A DNA stretch of 64,000 bases. It comes from Terriglobia bacterium (lineage in GTDB: Bacteria; Acidobacteriota; Terriglobia; JAIQFV01). Of this stretch, positions 26,639 through 35,715 are shown piece by piece. Position 1 is the stretch's first letter. The number at the start of each line of letters is the position of its first letter. The stretch covers positions 52,769 to 116,768 of the forward strand of contig JAIQFV010000015.1 in assembly GCA_020073085.1 (NCBI GenBank), in the 5' to 3' direction. Both the position numbers and the translations under genes were made by a program. Below the pieces are notes generated by a model. The model saw only the letters and a list, made by a program, of their open reading frames with translations. It made no database searches and was not told the DNA's origin.

Positions 26639-29068
26639 TCATTCACACCGCAGCGCCACGATCGGATCGATCCGGGTAGCGCGCCGGGCCGGCAGGTAAC
26701 TGGCCACCAGGGCTACTGCCAGGAGGAGCAGCGCCATGATGGAAAAGGTGGCGGGATCGGTTGCGCTCACCCCATACAATAAACCCGCCATCAGACGTGT
26801 CAGGGCGAAGGCTCCCATAAATCCGACAGACAGCCCGATCAAAGCCAGCTTCAGCCCCTGGCCCACCACCAGCTTGAGAACATCGTGGGATCGTGCCCCC
26901 AGCGCCATGCGAACACCCACCTCATGAGTGCGGCGTGAAACCGAATAGCTTATCACCCCGTAGATGCCCACCGCCGCCAGGACGAGCGCAACGGCAGCGA
27001 ATACACCCAGCAGGAGCAGGTGGAAGTGTGGTTGCGCATTGGATTCAGCCACGACTTGGTCCATCGTTTGGACCTCGGAAAGGGTCACGTTTCTATCGAG
27101 CGACCAGATTCCGTTCTTAAGGGCGGGCGCCAGGGCAGCCGGGTCTCCTGTCGTGCGCACGACCAGAGTCAGGTATGCGAATGGAGATGCCGAATTCTCC
27201 AGCAGTGCCCGATTTTGAAGGAATGGGAGATAGATCTCACTCTCGGGAATCCCCGCCCAGTCCTGTTGCTTAACGTTCTTTACAACTCCAACAATGGTGA
27301 CCCACGAAGGGATTTTGGATGGATCATCGAAGGTAACGCGCTTCCCGATGGGGTCCTCCCCGGGAAAGCATTCGTGGACCAACTGTTCATTGACCACGAC
27401 CACTCCGGGAGCGCTCAGGATGTCGTCCGCAGTGAGGTCGCGGCCGCGCAGAATGGGGATATTCATGGTGTGAAAGTAGCCCGGCAGAACCACTCGGTAG
27501 ACGGCAGTCGGCGCTTCGCCGGGGCGCGCCAACGGTCTCCCCTCAATCGAAAAGGGCCACCCCCAGAGATCACCTGCTATCGGGAGGTGGTTGATGACGC
27601 TGGCGGACTCCACCCCGGGCAGGGCCCGAATCCTTTGAAGCGCCTCCTGGTAGAAGGTGGCCCGCCGGTGAGGTTCTGTTTCCTGCGAGCCGGCAACAGA
27701 AACCACCATCGTCATGAGATGGTGCGGATTGAATCCGGGGTCGATCGCCTGAAGCGCAAAGAAGCTGCGAATCATCAGCCCGGCGCCCGCCAGCAGCATC
27801 AGCGCCAGGGCAAACTCAGAAGTCACCAGGAGGCTGCGCAGGCTGCTGTGGCGAGTCCCTTCAATCGATCCTCGGCCACCTTCCTTGAGTGATTCGCTCA
27901 TAGGGAGCGTGGATGCCTGCATGGCGGGGGCAAGGCCGAAACCGACACCGGTCAACAACACGCTGCCGAAAAGGAAAACGAGGACCCGGCCGTCGAGCCC
28001 GATGGTGTCGACCCGCGGGATGATCACCGGGCTGAGTCTGACCACAACCCGGATGCCCCATATCGCAAGCAGTAAGCCCACACCGCCTCCCATGAACGCG
28101 AGCATGAGGCTTTCGACCAGGAACTGCCTGACCATCCGAAATCGACCGGCCCCCAGTGCCGTCCGGATGGCAAATTCCTTCTGGCGCTCAGCGGCTCGTG
28201 CCAGGAGCATGTGGGCGACGTTGGCGCAGGCGATCAGCAGAACGAAACCCACGGCACTGAGCAGCACGAGGAGCGCCGGTCGGATGCCCCCCACCACCTT
28301 CTCCTTCAAGGGGAGAACAGTCACGTCCCGGTTCGTCCCCGGAAATTCCTTTTCAAGCCGGCCAGTAATGGTGGCCATCTCACTCCGCGCCTGCTCCAGC
28401 GTGACGCCGGATTTGAGGCGGGCAAACACACGGAGGCTGTTGCCGCTCCGGTTCGTGACTCGATTACCTAAGGCCAGCGGAGCCCAAAGTTCAGCTTTCG
28501 TGGCCCAAAAGGGGGCAAACATAAAGTCGCGCGGCATGACACCGACGACAGTATAGGACTCGCCGTCGAGCGCCAGGCTCTGGCCGAGGACCTTCGGGTC
28601 ACCAGAAAAACGCCGTTGCCACAGGCCATAGCTGAGGACGACGACACGCTCTTTTCCGCGCTCCTCCTCTTCCGTGATAAAGACACGTCCCATCCGCGGT
28701 GCAACACCCAATGCGGGGAGCAGATCCGAAGTCACCTTCAGGGCCCACAGACGTTCCGGTTGATCAAGACCGGTCAGGTTGGGAGTCCAGTATTCTGCCG
28801 CTCCCATGGCTTCGAAAGAGTGATTCTGGCTTCTCCAATCGACAAAATTTGCGGCTGCCACGGGATTGTGCCCCTGATGCAGGATCACGACCAACTGATC
28901 GGCATCTCTGTAAGAGAGGGGCCTCAGCAGGACCGCGTTGACCACGCTGAAGATCGCAGTGTTCGCCCCCAACCCCAAGGCCAGGGTGATAATTGCAACA
29001 GCAGCAAATCCCGGTTTCCTTTGGAGCATCCGGAAGCTGAACTGAATATCATGCCAGAGAGTGTCCAT
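26639..29068 (-). CDS. ADOP-type FtsX/MacB permease
   Basis: The protein has about 809 residues from ATG 29068. An N-terminal stretch (MDTLWHDIQFSFRMLQRKPG, then [14 protein letters not shown]) precedes a MacB periplasmic core domain and an FtsX permease domain. The whole set is repeated in the second half, which ends with RRTHEVGVRMALGAR and PARRATRIDPIVALR. This duplicated permease without its own ATPase is the ADOP class, abundant in Acidobacteriota. A separately encoded ABC ATPase would be needed for transport; none is nearby. Substrates (peptides, lipids, antimicrobials) are unknown. Confidence 0.88.
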   Translation of the reverse strand: MDTLWHDIQFSFRMLQRKPGFAAVAIITLALGLGANTAIFSVVNAVLLRPLSYRDADQLVVILHQGHNPVAAANFVDWRSQNHSFEAMGAAEYWTPNLTGLDQPERLWALKVTSDLLPALGVAPRMGRVFITEEEERGKERVVVLSYGLWQRRFSGDPKVLGQSLALDGESYTVVGVMPRDFMFAPFWATKAELWAPLALGNRVTNRSGNSLRVFARLKSGVTLEQARSEMATITGRLEKEFPGTNRDVTVLPLKEKVVGGIRPALLVLLSAVGFVLLIACANVAHMLLARAAERQKEFAIRTALGAGRFRMVRQFLVESLMLAFMGGGVGLLLAIWGIRVVVRLSPVIIPRVDTIGLDGRVLVFLFGSVLLTGVGFGLAPAMQASTLPMSESLKEGGRGSIEGTRHSSLRSLLVTSEFALALMLLAGAGLMIRSFFALQAIDPGFNPHHLMTMVVSVAGSQETEPHRRATFYQEALQRIRALPGVESASVINHLPIAGDLWGWPFSIEGRPLARPGEAPTAVYRVVLPGYFHTMNIPILRGRDLTADDILSAPGVVVVNEQLVHECFPGEDPIGKRVTFDDPSKIPSWVTIVGVVKNVKQQDWAGIPESEIYLPFLQNRALLENSASPFAYLTLVVRTTGDPAALAPALKNGIWSLDRNVTLSEVQTMDQVVAESNAQPHFHLLLLGVFAAVALVLAAVGIYGVISYSVSRRTHEVGVRMALGARSHDVLKLVVGQGLKLALIGLSVGFMGAFALTRLMAGLLYGVSATDPATFSIMALLLLAVALVASYLPARRATRIDPIVALRCE

Positions 29069-29435
29069 GATCGACCCCACGCCACTCGGCGCATTTGAAA
29101 ATTTCGAGCCGGGTGAATGAATTGTCAGACCTAATCTCTACGACATTAGACTTCGAAAATCAAAAAAGGTATCTGTCACTCAAGACAAAACTCCCTCGAA
29201 GAGGCTGCCTTCTCCATGATCGCAAAAAGAGGGGCGAAATAGATTGTGGAAAGCACGAGAACGGTCAGCCTTTCGAAGGCGAGGCCATTCTCGGTTTCGG
29301 ACAAGAGCGTCCCAGAATCGGACAGTCCCTGTCAGGCAAAGGGTGCCGCGGCTTATGAATATCATGTTTGCAAAGGGCTTTCGTTCCACCTGAATGGACG
29401 TGAAAGTGCTCTAACAAAGGCGGAGGGCTGCGTCA
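29069..29435. other. Gap between two divergent ADOP permease genes
   Basis: This 367-bp stretch must hold both divergent promoters. No clear -35/-10 pair, dyad or small gene could be picked out with confidence. Confidence 0.4.
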
Positions 29436-31850
29436 ATGCAAATACTCCTACAAGACCTTCGTTATGGCTTGCGGTTGCTGATCAAGAGCCCGGGCTTCAC
29501 TGCGGTTGCCGTCCTGACGTTGGCACTGGGGATCGGCGCCAACACCGCCATCTTCAGCGTGGTTCGTGCAGCCCTTCTGACTCCGGTACCCATTCCCGAG
29601 CCGGATCGAGTGGTGATGGTGTGGACGGAGAATCCCTCGCGCGGCTGGCACAATGTGCCTGCTTCCGGGCCGGATTACATGGACTGGAAAAACGAGAGCG
29701 GGGTGTTTTCAAAACTGGCGGCCTTTGAAGATGAAGGCTTCAGTCTCCGCCTGGCAGACCGGACCGAGCGTGTGCCGGGGGTTCGAGCAACTGCTGAGTT
29801 GCTTGAAATTTCGGGGGCGAAAACGCAGCTAGGCCGGATCTTTCAGCCCCAGGATCAAGATCCGGGCCATGAAGCCGTCGTTATCCTGACCGATGGCCTA
29901 TGGCGATCCCATTTGGGGAGCGACCCCAATATTCTGGGAAAAACCATCGTGCTTAATGGAGCGCCCCGGACCGTCATCGGCGTGCTGACGAAGGATTTCG
30001 TTAACCTGGAAGAAGAGCAGATTTATGCGCCCATGGTTTTCTCGGGACCTCGTGACACCGAACGTGGCAGTCGTCACCTGGGAGTGATGGGACGGCTTCG
30101 CCCGGGCTTGAGTCTCGAGGCGGCGCAGCAGCGGATGGTGGAGTTCACTCGCCGCATGGAGCAGCAGTTTCCCCGGGAGTGGGGAGGAGGCGTCGTCCGG
30201 CTGCAGCCGGTTGAAGCGGCCTATGTGGAAGACATCGAGGTTTTGCTGTGGATTCTTTTTGGGGTCGTGGGCTTGGTCCTGTTGATTGCCTGTGTCAATG
30301 TGGCAAACCTTTCGTTGGCGCGCAGCACCGGGCGCCAGAAGGAGATGGCGATTCGCACGGCCCTGGGGGCGAGCCGCAACGGGCTCGTCCGGCAGCTGCT
30401 GACGGAGAGCGTGCTCCTGGCTGTTCTGGGAGGTCTCCTGGGAATTTTGCCGGCCCTCTGGGGGATCGATTTCATCACTTCATTCGGCCTTGGCAGCCTG
30501 CCCAACCTCAAACTGATCCGGCTCGATGGAGGCGTTCTTCTTTTCACATTGTTTATTTCAATGGCGACGGGTGTCCTGTTTGGGTTGGTGCCTGCCATGC
30601 AGGTCTGGAAGACCAACTTGAACGAGGCCCTGAAGGAGTCGACCACAACCCTGAGTGGGGGTGCGCGCCATCGCATGGGACGTGTCCTGGTTGCCGGCGA
30701 AGTCGCATTGACGTTCGTGCTCCTGATTGTGGCCGGGGTCATGCTTAGAACCTTCCTGCGGGTGCGCTCAGCCTATCCGGGATATGACTCTCGCAGTGTG
30801 CTGACCCTCAATATTGCACTTTCGGATCGTCAATACCCAACCCCGCAAAAGCAGGTCGCTTTTTTCGATGCGGTCTTGGAGCGGATCCGGGCGCTTCCGG
30901 GGGTTCAGAGCGTCGGGGCTTGCGACGCCCTTCCTCCCAGCGATGATGTCCATGGATCCGCCCTCCACATTGAAGGCCGCCCGGAGTCTCGACTGACCAA
31001 GCAACCGATCGTCCTCCATGATGCCGTCACGCCGGACTATTTCAAGTCGATGCAAATTCCCCTTTTGCACGGAAGACTCATCGACGAAAGAGACCAGATC
31101 GACACGGTCCTGGTGGCCCTGGTGGATGAATGGACGGCCAAACAGAATTGGCCCAACGAGGATCCCCTGGGCAAAAGGTTCAGATTGGAGGAGAAGGATC
31201 CTTGGCGGGAAATCGTGGGAGTGGTCGGCGACGTGAAGCGCCCCGTCCTCACTTTCCTCGTGAAAGGTCAGTTGGGCCAGGTCTATTACCCGCTCACCCA
31301 GGATTCGAAGACCACGATGTCACTCGCGGTTCGCACCGTTGGCGATCCCGCGGGCCTGGCGCCAGCCGTGCGAGAGGTGGTACGGGGTGTGGATGCGGAC
31401 CAGCCCGTGTTTAAGGTGCAGAGCCTGAATACGGCGCGGGCGGCCAGCATCGCGTCCCAGCGTCTGGCTGCCTTGCTTCTGGGCAGCTTTGCGACCGTGG
31501 CATTGCTCCTGGCGGTGATTGGGATTTACGGTGTGGTGTCATTCAGCGTCGGCCAACGGACAAGGGAGATCGGCATTCGCATGGCCCTCGGAGCAGAACG
31601 GGGGACGATTTTGAAGCTGGTCTTAAGACAAGGCGGGATTCTCATGCTGGCCGGCTTGGGAATCGGTCTGGCGGGTGGGGTTGCCTTGACGCGACTTCTG
31701 TCTCACTTGCCTTTCGGAGTGCGTCCAGCGGACGTCGCGACTTTTGCCGCGGCCGCTCTGGTGTTGGCAGGCGCGGCGCTGCTTGCCATCTATTTTCCTG
31801 CCCGCCGCGCCACCCGAGTCGATCCCCTGGTGGCGTTGCGGTATGAGTGA
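29436..31850 (+). CDS. ADOP-type FtsX/MacB permease
   Basis: This 804-residue permease opens with [20 protein letters not shown] and [14 protein letters not shown]. It has two MacB-PCD plus FtsX units (FtsX helices about 265-420 and 680-795) and the conserved end [14 protein letters not shown]. It is related to the divergent gene at 26639-29068 but clearly different in sequence, so the pair is not a recent duplication. No ATPase is adjacent. The role is presumed export or lipoprotein handling with a partner ATPase. Confidence 0.88.
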   Translation: MQILLQDLRYGLRLLIKSPGFTAVAVLTLALGIGANTAIFSVVRAALLTPVPIPEPDRVVMVWTENPSRGWHNVPASGPDYMDWKNESGVFSKLAAFEDEGFSLRLADRTERVPGVRATAELLEISGAKTQLGRIFQPQDQDPGHEAVVILTDGLWRSHLGSDPNILGKTIVLNGAPRTVIGVLTKDFVNLEEEQIYAPMVFSGPRDTERGSRHLGVMGRLRPGLSLEAAQQRMVEFTRRMEQQFPREWGGGVVRLQPVEAAYVEDIEVLLWILFGVVGLVLLIACVNVANLSLARSTGRQKEMAIRTALGASRNGLVRQLLTESVLLAVLGGLLGILPALWGIDFITSFGLGSLPNLKLIRLDGGVLLFTLFISMATGVLFGLVPAMQVWKTNLNEALKESTTTLSGGARHRMGRVLVAGEVALTFVLLIVAGVMLRTFLRVRSAYPGYDSRSVLTLNIALSDRQYPTPQKQVAFFDAVLERIRALPGVQSVGACDALPPSDDVHGSALHIEGRPESRLTKQPIVLHDAVTPDYFKSMQIPLLHGRLIDERDQIDTVLVALVDEWTAKQNWPNEDPLGKRFRLEEKDPWREIVGVVGDVKRPVLTFLVKGQLGQVYYPLTQDSKTTMSLAVRTVGDPAGLAPAVREVVRGVDADQPVFKVQSLNTARAASIASQRLAALLLGSFATVALLLAVIGIYGVVSFSVGQRTREIGIRMALGAERGTILKLVLRQGGILMLAGLGIGLAGGVALTRLLSHLPFGVRPADVATFAAAALVLAGAALLAIYFPARRATRVDPLVALRYE

Positions 31851-31931
31851 ACCGCTGGCTTGCACGAGGATTTACGCCGACAGTACAAACGTTGGAAATT
31901 ACGTTACATGGGGTTATGTAGAATCTTCGCG

Positions 31932-31959
31932 GTAGGGGCGCATAGCTATGCGCCCCTAC
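31932..31959. repeat. Perfect 28-bp palindrome bounded by GTAG
   Basis: The arm GTAGGGGCGCATAG is followed at once by its exact complement, so GTAG heads the hairpin on both strands. It lies between an ADOP permease gene and a convergent amidohydrolase gene. It could be a REP-like unit or a two-way terminator, but there is no T tract. Confidence 0.6.
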
Positions 31960-32033
31960 GTTGATTCATGCACGATTTTGAAACATTTTCAATGACCATT
32001 GTATTAGGTACATCGGAGGTTCCACGATTTTCC

Positions 32034-33395
32034 TTACCGTGTCCACCTGCCATTGGGCGTTCTGACCGGACCGGGGTGGAAGAATTTTTCCGGCACCATC
32101 ACGACATCCCTCTTGAAAACCATGCCGTTCTTCATCACGAATTGAACAGATCGCAAGGCGTCGACGTCGGCGAGCGGGTCGCCCGAGACAGCGATCAGAT
32201 CGGCGAAGAAGCCCGGCTTGATCGGCCCGCGCTCTTGAATGATATCGGCGGCCTTGTAGCCGTTGATGGTCATGGCTCGCAGGATGTCAGCTGTGGGAAT
32301 GCCAGCCTCTTTCCACGTCTTGAGGAACTCAATCGTCAGATCACCGCGGCTGAGCCACTCGCCGGTCTTTTCGTCTTTCATCCGGTCATTCCAATAATCG
32401 AAGTCGGTCGAGAAGGTCAGCGGCACCTTCTTTTCCCAGGCGTCACGAAGGAGTGCAACCGTTTTTTTGAAGGCCGGCTCGCTCCCACGGTAAGGGGTGA
32501 ACGGTGTATCGGTGCCAGTCAGGAATATCCCCTTCTCGGCCATTTGTCGGTGGTGTTCAGGGGTCAACGCATCGCCGTGGGCGATGATGTAGATGCCGGC
32601 GTCGATGGCCCGCTGTGCTCCGTCGGGAGTTTGCACGTGTCCCTCGACCTTGCAGCCGCCTTTCGCGGCTTCCCGGATGGCCAGCTTAATGTCCTCCACC
32701 GAATAGCCCCACGGCTTGCAGTCGATGCACAGCTTGATCGTTCTCGCTCCAAACAGCATGTTTTCCCGGACTGCGCGGACGATTTCGTCGGGGCTGTTGG
32801 CGTCGATGTATTCGGGGAACATGATGTTGTGGTACTTGTACATTTCCGGCGTCGGCCAGAACTGTCCGCCCGTGCTGCCGATCATCGGCCCCGAAGGGAT
32901 CACGGTGGGCCCGGGCAGCCAACCCTGCTCGATCGCCTGACGCAGGGCCGTGTCGGTGTAAAGCGCGTTGTTCCCGACGTCGCGGACGACGGTGAAGCCG
33001 GAGTTGAGAAGCTGAATGGCGTTGGAGGCCGCCTGGATGGCCCGCAAGGGCGATGAATCGGTAATGTAGGTGAGGTAATAATAATCGTTCTCCGGCCGCT
33101 CTTTGTATGTCAGCGCCATGTGCGTGTGTGCATCGACGAGGCCGGGAAGCACCGTGAGCTTTGACAGGTCAATGACCGTCGCGCCCGCGGGGATCGAGAG
33201 ATTTGGACCGACGGCCTTGATTTTTTCGCCTTCGACGAGGATCACCTGATTGATGGACGCCGTGCCGGTCTCGGGATCAATGAGACGGCCGGCCTTGATG
33301 GCGGTGATCGGCGCGGCTTTCGGTTGTGCCTGCGCAACAACAACACCAATCAACAGGATTGACAGGGTGTACAGGAATATCCAAGAACGCTTCAT
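32034..33395 (-). CDS. Exported metal-dependent amidohydrolase
   Basis: This 453-residue protein has a Sec signal peptide (core ~6-20, A-Q-A-Q). It is an amidohydrolase-superfamily TIM barrel close to imidazolonepropionase or Xaa-Pro dipeptidase types: metal motif VDAHTHMAL, KVEGHVQTPDG, YIIAHGDALT and catalytic region TFSTDFDYW. The C-terminal composite beta sandwich is present (GFFADLIAVSGDPLADV). An AAGGAGGTC site precedes the ATG. Such exported enzymes probably cleave peptides or cyclic amides in the periplasm; the exact substrate is not readable. Confidence 0.88.
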   Translation of the reverse strand: MKRSWIFLYTLSILLIGVVVAQAQPKAAPITAIKAGRLIDPETGTASINQVILVEGEKIKAVGPNLSIPAGATVIDLSKLTVLPGLVDAHTHMALTYKERPENDYYYLTYITDSSPLRAIQAASNAIQLLNSGFTVVRDVGNNALYTDTALRQAIEQGWLPGPTVIPSGPMIGSTGGQFWPTPEMYKYHNIMFPEYIDANSPDEIVRAVRENMLFGARTIKLCIDCKPWGYSVEDIKLAIREAAKGGCKVEGHVQTPDGAQRAIDAGIYIIAHGDALTPEHHRQMAEKGIFLTGTDTPFTPYRGSEPAFKKTVALLRDAWEKKVPLTFSTDFDYWNDRMKDEKTGEWLSRGDLTIEFLKTWKEAGIPTADILRAMTINGYKAADIIQERGPIKPGFFADLIAVSGDPLADVDALRSVQFVMKNGMVFKRDVVMVPEKFFHPGPVRTPNGRWTR

Positions 33396-33438
33396 TAGAT
33401 TGACCTCCTTAAGACCAATTTATGACTCCACTCGGGTG

Positions 33439-33613
33439 CGGGTGCCGCAGGCACCATTTTTCCACCCCGGGTGCCGCAGGTATGCGCTCTTTGCATGCCT
33501 GCGATGGAAGGTATCCCGGTTTGCGTTGGATGGCGCAGGGGTCGGGTGCCGCAGGCACCATTTTCCCACCCCGGGTGCCGCAGGTATGCGCTCTTTGCAT
33601 GCCTGCGATGGAA
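33439..33613. repeat. Two ~70-bp hairpin repeats, cluster A
   Basis: Two copies (33439-33508 and 33544-33613) share GGTGCC-GCA-GGCACC, then a GTGCCGCAGG-TATGCGCTCTTTGCATGCCTGC hairpin half shared with cluster B at 34417-34742. They lie between the amidohydrolase and the vapC gene. No gene is present here. Confidence 0.75.
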
Positions 33614-33670
33614 CCGTCTTCCAGTGATGGCTGCCAACTGCATTGTGTCGGGTGCCGCTCTGTAAGGATC

Positions 33671-34066
33671 TCAGCGGTTTGGAAGAAACGATATCCCCTT
33701 CGTGGCGAGCAATCGGGCGTCGGCTGTGACCAATGTCAGACCAAAGACCTTGGCCGTAGCCGCTAGAAACCCGTCGGCTGGATCTCGATGGGGCAAATGG
33801 ATATTGCGAGTGGCCAGAACGACTTCGGTCGTGAGAGGAGCTTCTCTGACCGGTGCCGTTTGGAGCGCCTGTGCAATCCATTCCTCCACGTCTGCGTTCA
33901 GGCGTATGCGGCCCTTCCCGACCAGGACCATCAGTTCCCAAATGCTGATCGGAGAAATCCATTTCTCGTTGGCCGGATTCTCAAGCGCCTTGAGGACACG
34001 GGCCTTGAGTCGGACCGGATCAGCGAGGCTCCAAATCCAGATATGCGTGTCCAGGAGAAGCTTCAA
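33671..34066 (-). CDS. vapC: VapC-type PIN-domain toxin
   Basis: This 131-residue PIN nuclease keeps its acidic residues: Asp6 (LLLDTHIW), Glu in SIWELMVLV, Asp in HRDPADGFLAATA and Asp in LVTADARL. It would cleave RNA when free of antitoxin. The ATG overlaps the antitoxin stop by 4 bp, giving coupled translation. The module is bracketed by two clusters of hairpin repeats, which may mark past mobility or provide recombination sites. Confidence 0.9.
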   Translation of the reverse strand: MKLLLDTHIWIWSLADPVRLKARVLKALENPANEKWISPISIWELMVLVGKGRIRLNADVEEWIAQALQTAPVREAPLTTEVVLATRNIHLPHRDPADGFLAATAKVFGLTLVTADARLLATKGISFLPNR

Positions 34067-34305
34067 GAGTTAAGGACCTCCCAATCATTCTCGGCACTCG
34101 CGGGAGCAATAATATCGCCCTTGATCTCAATCGTGCCGGCCATGGAGCCAAGCCACCGTCCCTTTTTCGCTTTCTGGGAAGGGGGGACAACCTCCGCCAC
34201 GGGCTCCCCAAACCGGGTGACTCGGATCGGGCGCCGCGTCTGGCGCACACGCTCGAGGATGGCCAGACAAGTTGCTTTGAACTTCGAGATGGCGATTTCT
34301 TCCAT
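34063..34305 (-). CDS. Phd/YefM-type antitoxin
   Basis: This 80-residue protein starts at ATG 34305 after AGGAGGAC. EEIAISKFKATCLAILERVRQ and then PIRVTRFGEPVAEVVPP is the Phd/YefM DNA-binding fold. The C-terminal tail (ENDWEVLNS) is the flexible toxin-neutralising part. An 11-bp direct repeat upstream (34342-34365) is a likely operator. It is the cognate antitoxin of the overlapping PIN toxin. Confidence 0.88.
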   Translation of the reverse strand: MEEIAISKFKATCLAILERVRQTRRPIRVTRFGEPVAEVVPPSQKAKKGRWLGSMAGTIEIKGDIIAPASAENDWEVLNS

Positions 34306-34341
34306 GATGGACCTGTCCTCCTCAGACGAAGAATGACTAAT

Positions 34342-34365
34342 ACCATAGTCAACGACCATAGTCAA
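34342..34365 (-). promoter_or_regulatory. Tandem operator candidate for the antitoxin-toxin operon
   Basis: On the minus strand TTGACTATGGT occurs twice, separated by CG (13-bp period), 37 bp upstream of the antitoxin ATG. TTGACT could also serve as a -35 element. Repeats of this kind are normal for antitoxin autoregulation. Confidence 0.5.
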
Positions 34366-34416
34366 ATATGACGCTCAACCCTTATTTCATTTTTCAGGTC
34401 GCAACAGACCGGGTGC

Positions 34417-34742
34417 CGGGTGCCGCAGGCATGCGCTCTTTGCATGCCTGCGACGGAAGCATATTCCAGTTTGGGGTGAATGATGCCTCGATTCGACGCA
34501 CGGGTGCCGCAGGCATGCGCTCTTTGCATGCCTGCGACGGAAGCATATTCCAGTTTGGGGTGAATGATGCCTTGATTCGACGTACGGGTGCCGCAGGCAT
34601 GCGCTCTTTGCATGCCTGCGACGGAGGCGTATTCCAGTTTGGGGTGAATGATGCACGGGTGCCGCAGGCATGCGCTCTTTGCATGCCTGCGACGGAGGCG
34701 TATTCCAGTTTGGGGTGAATGATGCACGGGTGCCGCAGGCCC
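34417..34742. repeat. Tandem hairpin repeat, cluster B (four full units and one partial)
   Basis: Units start at 34417, 34501, 34585, 34656 and 34727, with periods of 84, 84, 71 and 71 bp. Each holds a perfect 10-bp stem GCAGGCATGC/GCATGCCTGC with a 7-nt loop, then TATTCCAGTTTGGGGTGAATG. The shorter units lack ~13 bp at the end. This is not CRISPR: the conserved part fills nearly the whole unit, leaving no unique spacers. Confidence 0.85.
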
Positions 34743-34825
34743 CGATCCATCGCGGCCTGTGTCTTGCATCAAGTCATTCGAGATCTCTTACCCGACTCCG
34801 TCAAAAGCGGAAAATCCCCGACCGG

Positions 34826-35476
34826 TCACATGGACGAACCGGCTGGAAATGTCGCCTTGACGCGCTTTGATCCATTCAGATAGGCATACCACAGGGCAAA
34901 AAACAACAGAGAGCGAAACAGGTTCTTCACGACTTCAATAATCATCGCCTCATGGGTGGACGATGGAAGGCCTGCGGCAAAGGGCAGGCCGCTCGCTACG
35001 ATCGAGTATCCGAGGTAGGTCCAGAGATACGCCTTTGCGATCCGGACCGCATTATGTTTCTTCCGCCACAGGCCCACGCCCGCGTACACGCTGAAGGCCA
35101 TCATGCCGACACTCAGGACAATATCAATCTGGCCGATCAACCTCAGTCCCGGAAATTGCTCGAAGTATTGAGCGGCGCCCTGGTAGTTCGCTACCAGGAA
35201 AAACACCGTGGCAATGGGGCTAAACACCGTGAGGGCAAGGCAAAGGAGCAGGAGCCATCCTCGCACGCCCACATATTGGGATGCCTGGGGTACCACCAAT
35301 GTTTCTACCTCCGTGGATTTCGCGGCCGTCGATCCTGCGATCCCGCGGCGGGTAGCCTCCTCGTCGTAGGCCGCTTGAGCTTCGTCGGTCAGGTTGGCCC
35401 GATCGATCGCGGCAAACTCCTCCGCGCTCAGCAAAGCATACCGTTCTTCCACCTCTGCAAACGATGATGTTTTCAT
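34826..35476 (-). CDS. DUF2569-like membrane protein
   Basis: This 216-residue protein starts at ATG 35476 after an AAAGGAGGACTC site. Residues 1-70 are hydrophilic. About four membrane helices follow, beginning with VRGWLLLLCLALTVFSPIAT, the pattern of DUF2569 proteins. The soluble N-terminal part (FAEVEERYALLSAEEFAAID) may be cytosolic. No biochemical role is known for the family. It appears to be a single-gene unit. Confidence 0.7.
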   Translation of the reverse strand: MKTSSFAEVEERYALLSAEEFAAIDRANLTDEAQAAYDEEATRRGIAGSTAAKSTEVETLVVPQASQYVGVRGWLLLLCLALTVFSPIATVFFLVANYQGAAQYFEQFPGLRLIGQIDIVLSVGMMAFSVYAGVGLWRKKHNAVRIAKAYLWTYLGYSIVASGLPFAAGLPSSTHEAMIIEVVKNLFRSLLFFALWYAYLNGSKRVKATFPAGSSM

Positions 35477-35715
35477 GAGTCCTCCTTTAACTGGGGCTTG
35501 ATGGCGCTTACTCGGCTCGATAGGGTCCTCAATGCGAGGCTTTGGTAGCCTCGCCGGCGTTCTTTGCCGACGGGGGCTCTTCCCCTCTTTGGGGGCACAG
35601 ACGCTGATGCCCTGCACCCGTCCTCTAAACGCGCCCGCTCCGATTCATCGGAGTGTGGAGCGGCCAAGGTGGCGCGTGCCTCCAGTTTTATGCGATCTGT
35701 AACCCCGCAAGTTGT

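Noticed and set aside
31968..33056. 362-codon frame on the plus strand opposite the amidohydrolase
   Set aside because: It is the complement of a gene with a signal peptide, metal motifs and a ribosome-binding site.
34417..34742. Regular repeats that could suggest a CRISPR array
   Set aside because: Nearly the whole unit is conserved, periods are 84 and 71 bp, and there are no unique spacers or cas genes.
34362..34772. Long open frames across the tandem repeat encoding repeated SLHACDG- or ACKERMPAAP-like segments
   Set aside because: Several frames on both strands stay open only because the unit lacks stops. Periods of 71 bp break any one frame, and no start signal is present.
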